From: Jiella marina
Lineage (GTDB): Bacteria > Pseudomonadota > Alphaproteobacteria > Rhizobiales > Rhizobiaceae
Direction of reading: 5' to 3'
NCBI RefSeq assembly: GCF_024359545.1
Contig: NZ_JAKQZG010000001.1
Location: 496,001 to 560,000 of the forward strand
DNA length: 64,000 bases
Made by a program: the position numbers and the translations under genes
Shown: positions 61,838 through 64,000 of the stretch, piece after piece
Numbering within the stretch: the first letter of the stretch is position 1
Layout: the number at the start of each line of letters is the position of its first letter
The notes under the pieces: generated by a model
Told to the model about the DNA's origin: nothing
Database searches by the model: none
Seen by the model: the letters and a program-made list of their open reading frames with translations, nothing else

Positions 61838-63397
61838 TCAGCTCGCGTTTCTCGACATCCGCGCTGCGCGCCTTGCGCGTGCCTCGTCGAGCGCATCGAG
61901 CTTCACTTCGGGCAGTTTCGTGCGCCAATCGGTGCCCGTGACGGTCACCACGCGATTGCCGCGAAAGTCCTGATCGGCCGTGATGAAACCCCGCTCGGCC
62001 ATGAAGGAGAGAAGAAATCGGCCTCGTGAAGGCGAGTGGCTGCCATAGGCCCGGGCCAGCGCCTCGTCGGACGGGCACGCCGCCTCGTCCTTGGCGGCGC
62101 GGGCGAGCATCATGAAAACGCCCTGCATCTCCTCCGGAAGTTCACCGGCTCGCGCGATGACGTCCTGCCACTCGGGGTCGTCGGCCGCCTCGCCAATCCC
62201 GGCACGAGCCAGGGACAGCCGGCGGCGAAACGCCGTCATGTCGGTTGCGGCGCCCGAAATTCGCTTCAGCCGGCAGTGGGTCAGGAATTCCTGATAGAGC
62301 ACCGGCACCGGACGGAACGCGGCCTCGGGGTCTTCGAGCATTTCCGCGAAGATCGCATCGACCGCAGCCGCCCGCTCCTCCCCGCTGCGCGGGTCGTCAT
62401 CGACGACCGGCTCGCTGATCGAGGGGGCCTTTTCGACGCGTTCGAGCAGTGCCCGCGTCGGCACACCCGCGGCAGGCTCCGGCCGGGAGGGTGAAGCTGC
62501 CCCAAAGGATGGGCGGGTCTGACGGCGCTCAGCCTCCCGCTCCTCCTCGCTCGCGGTGAAGACGAGATCGGCGAGGTCTTCCGGCGGCATTTCAGGCAGC
62601 GGCGTGAGGGTGGGCCGTCCCGCCTTCGACACTGTCTCGGTCGGGCCGATCCGGATCGGCACGGGACGCCGGAAGAGCGCAGGTCCAAGAGCCACGAACT
62701 CGCCGGTGTTGAGGTCGCGAAAGCGCTCCGCCGCGCGGCGGTCGAGCCCGAGAAGATCGGCCGCGCGGGCCATGTCGATATCGAGGAAGGTGCGGCCCAT
62801 CAGGAAGTTCGTCGCCTCGGCCGCCACGTTCTTGGCGAGCTTCGCCAGGCGCTGGGTTGCGATGACGCCAGCAAGCCCGCGTTTTCGCCCTCGGCACATG
62901 AGGTTAGTCATCGCGCCGAGCGATGCCTTGCGCGCCTCTTCGGAGTGCTCGCCGGACATGGCCGGGGCGAACAGATGCGCCTCGTCGACGGCGATCAACA
63001 TCGGATACCAGAAGGCCCGGTCGGCATCGAACAGACCGTTGAGGAAGGCGGCCGCGCACATCATCTGCACCTCGGCGTCGAGCCCTTCGAGATCGAGCAC
63101 GACGGAGGCGCGATGCTGGCGGATGCGCGATGCGATGCGGGCAAGTTCAGCCGGGGTACGGTTGGCGTCCACGACCACATGGCCGTAGCGCTCGGCCAGC
63201 GTCACGAAGTCGCCTTCCGGATCGATGATCGCCTGCTGCACATGGCCGGCGCTGCGCTCGAGAAGCCGGCGCAGGAGATGCGACTTGCCCGAGCCGGAAT
63301 TGCCCTGGACAAGCAGGCGCGTGGAAAGAAGCTCCTCCAGATCGAGATGAGCGGGCTCACCGGTCTGGGTCGTGCCGAGGTCGACGGCAACGGTCAT
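61838..63397 (-). CDS. HerA-like DUF87 ATPase
   Basis: A 519-residue cytoplasmic ATPase of the HerA/FtsK superfamily. The Walker A motif is LLVQGNSGSGKSHLLRRLL (~28-46), the strand IIDPEGDFVTLAERYG follows, Walker B is MLIAVDEAHLFAP (~133-145), and RGRKRGLAGVIATQRLAKLA and ATNFLMGRTFLDIDMARAAD are family parts. The C-terminal ~220 residues are an Ala/Arg/Glu-rich region with a possible winged helix (SPSRGRFLLSFMAERGFITA). ATG 63397 begins at MTVAVDLGTTQT. No NurA nuclease partner is nearby, so a role in DNA-end processing is not shown. Confidence 0.88.
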   Translation of the reverse strand: MTVAVDLGTTQTGEPAHLDLEELLSTRLLVQGNSGSGKSHLLRRLLERSAGHVQQAIIDPEGDFVTLAERYGHVVVDANRTPAELARIASRIRQHRASVVLDLEGLDAEVQMMCAAAFLNGLFDADRAFWYPMLIAVDEAHLFAPAMSGEHSEEARKASLGAMTNLMCRGRKRGLAGVIATQRLAKLAKNVAAEATNFLMGRTFLDIDMARAADLLGLDRRAAERFRDLNTGEFVALGPALFRRPVPIRIGPTETVSKAGRPTLTPLPEMPPEDLADLVFTASEEEREAERRQTRPSFGAASPSRPEPAAGVPTRALLERVEKAPSISEPVVDDDPRSGEERAAAVDAIFAEMLEDPEAAFRPVPVLYQEFLTHCRLKRISGAATDMTAFRRRLSLARAGIGEAADDPEWQDVIARAGELPEEMQGVFMMLARAAKDEAACPSDEALARAYGSHSPSRGRFLLSFMAERGFITADQDFRGNRVVTVTGTDWRTKLPEVKLDALDEARARRAARMSRNAS

Positions 63398-63621
63398 GGA
63401 AACAGGCCTCGTTGGTTCATGCAGCGCAGGGTCCGCCAGCCGCGCTCGACTTGAAGCCTTAGCATTTTCGATTGCGCCCTGGAGAACGCGGTTGCCGCTT
63501 TCCACAGGCAATCCCCGATACTCTCGGTCCCAACATTCGCCGCGACGATTGGCCAGTGGCATCGCTTGCGGTCACGTCACTCAGGCGGGCAGCCACAGGC
63601 ACCGTGGGTTGGCATAGAAAT

Positions 63622-63660
63622 GCGAAGGGCCGGAGAGTTTGCGTCTCTCCGGCCCTTCGC
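63622..63660 (-). terminator. Terminator of the gene at the right end
   Basis: A perfect 16-bp stem (starting GCGAAGGGCCGGAGAG) with a 7-base loop lies 39 bases after the stop codon of the right-most gene; on the minus strand it is followed by ATTTCT. It separates that gene from the HerA-like gene. The remaining gap 63398-63621 shows no gene. Confidence 0.8.
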
Positions 63661-63699
63661 TTCAAAACCAATCCGCGTGCCTAGCTGCGGAGCCGTCCC

Positions 63700-64000
63700 T
63701 TACTGCGACGACTGTGTCTCTTCGTCGCCCGATGTCTCGGCAGTCCCCGCATCTTCGGTGGAACTGTCGCCTGCATTGCCCTCGGCTGCCGAGTCCGTGG
63801 CACCAGTGACCGCCTCGCCGCCTTCCGGCTGGGCAGTATCGGCGGCGGATTCGCTGTCTCCCTCGACCGCGGACTGTGCCTGGGCGAGGATGGCATCGAC
63901 GTCGACGCCGACATCCCGCGCGGCACCCGCGACGGCCTGACTTGCTTCACGAACGTTCGCGCGCAGCGGCTCGAGCGAGACGTCCTGGTAGCCTTCCTGC
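63700..64000 (-). CDS. Acidic C-terminal tail of an unknown protein (5' end outside window)
   Basis: A frame open from the window end to a TAA at 63700 gives about 99 C-terminal residues. It starts QEGYQDVSLEPLRANVREAS, then QAVAGAARDVGVDVDAILAQ, and ends in a disordered Glu/Asp/Ser/Thr/Ala/Gly tail (TSGDEETQSSQ). The codon use is as in neighbouring genes, and a strong terminator follows. No domain is recognisable from this part. Confidence 0.65.
   Translation of the reverse strand, partial: QEGYQDVSLEPLRANVREASQAVAGAARDVGVDVDAILAQAQSAVEGDSESAADTAQPEGGEAVTGATDSAAEGNAGDSSTEDAGTAETSGDEETQSSQ

Overview
The window looks like a chromosomal segment of a GC-rich alphaproteobacterium, most likely a pigmented member of the Hyphomicrobiales; the Aurantimonadaceae (Aurantimonas/Aureimonas) are a good guess. 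This is an inference from three things: a red-type form I RuBisCO operon with CbbX, a zeaxanthin-glucoside carotenoid cluster, and alphaproteobacterial gene families such as DUF2585 and the rhizobial-type tRNA/phage arrangement. No 16S gene is present to confirm it.

Layout. (1) 1-5.2 kb is accessory metabolism: the end of an amidohydrolase, a LysR regulator divergent from a SnoaL-like gene and a short-chain dehydrogenase that carries an in-frame amber stop (pseudogene), then a GlxA-type AraC regulator divergent from a chloroperoxidase-like alpha/beta hydrolase. (2) 5.4-11.3 kb is a drug-efflux locus: palindromic operator, small secreted protein, membrane-fusion protein, RND pump and TetR regulator; no TolC is present. 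(3) 21.4 kb down to 11.6 kb on the minus strand is a tightly coupled operon that I consider the most novel item. It reads ion channel with a non-canonical filter, DUF2254, UPF0182, membrane-anchored PadR-like protein, a 53-residue membrane protein, a second membrane-anchored PadR-like protein, and a 942-residue protein built of curlin-type (amyloid) repeats.

(4) 22.1-38.2 kb is a 16-kb integrative element bounded by a 46-bp duplication of the 3' half of a tRNA-Arg(CCT) gene. It has the int-AlpA-primase-helicase layout of a phage satellite, followed by terminase, prohead protease, HK97 capsid and tape-measure genes, but no portal, tail tube or lysis genes. Its right end carries probable anti-phage cargo: a membrane-anchored DUF4041 + GIY-YIG nuclease (SNIPE-like) and an AbiJ-like protein with a HEPN RNase motif, followed by an Xre regulatory switch with paired operators.

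(5) 38.2-42.7 kb is housekeeping: tRNA-Arg, thiamine pyrophosphokinase, aspartate-semialdehyde dehydrogenase, a dienelactone-hydrolase-like protein, an OmpA-family lipoprotein and a DUF3072 protein. (6) 52.0 kb down to 42.7 kb is the Calvin-cycle operon cbbF-P-T-A-L-S-X-E with its divergent LysR regulator cbbR; it supplies CO2 fixation, ribulose-1,5-bisphosphate regeneration and the RuBisCO activase. (7) 53.2-61.1 kb is the carotenoid cluster: type 2 IPP isomerase, crtE, crtZ, and the convergent operon crtX-Y-I-B, sufficient to make zeaxanthin glucosides from isoprenoid precursors. (8) 61.2-64 kb holds a DUF2585 membrane protein, a HerA-like ATPase and the acidic C-terminus of an unknown protein cut by the window end.
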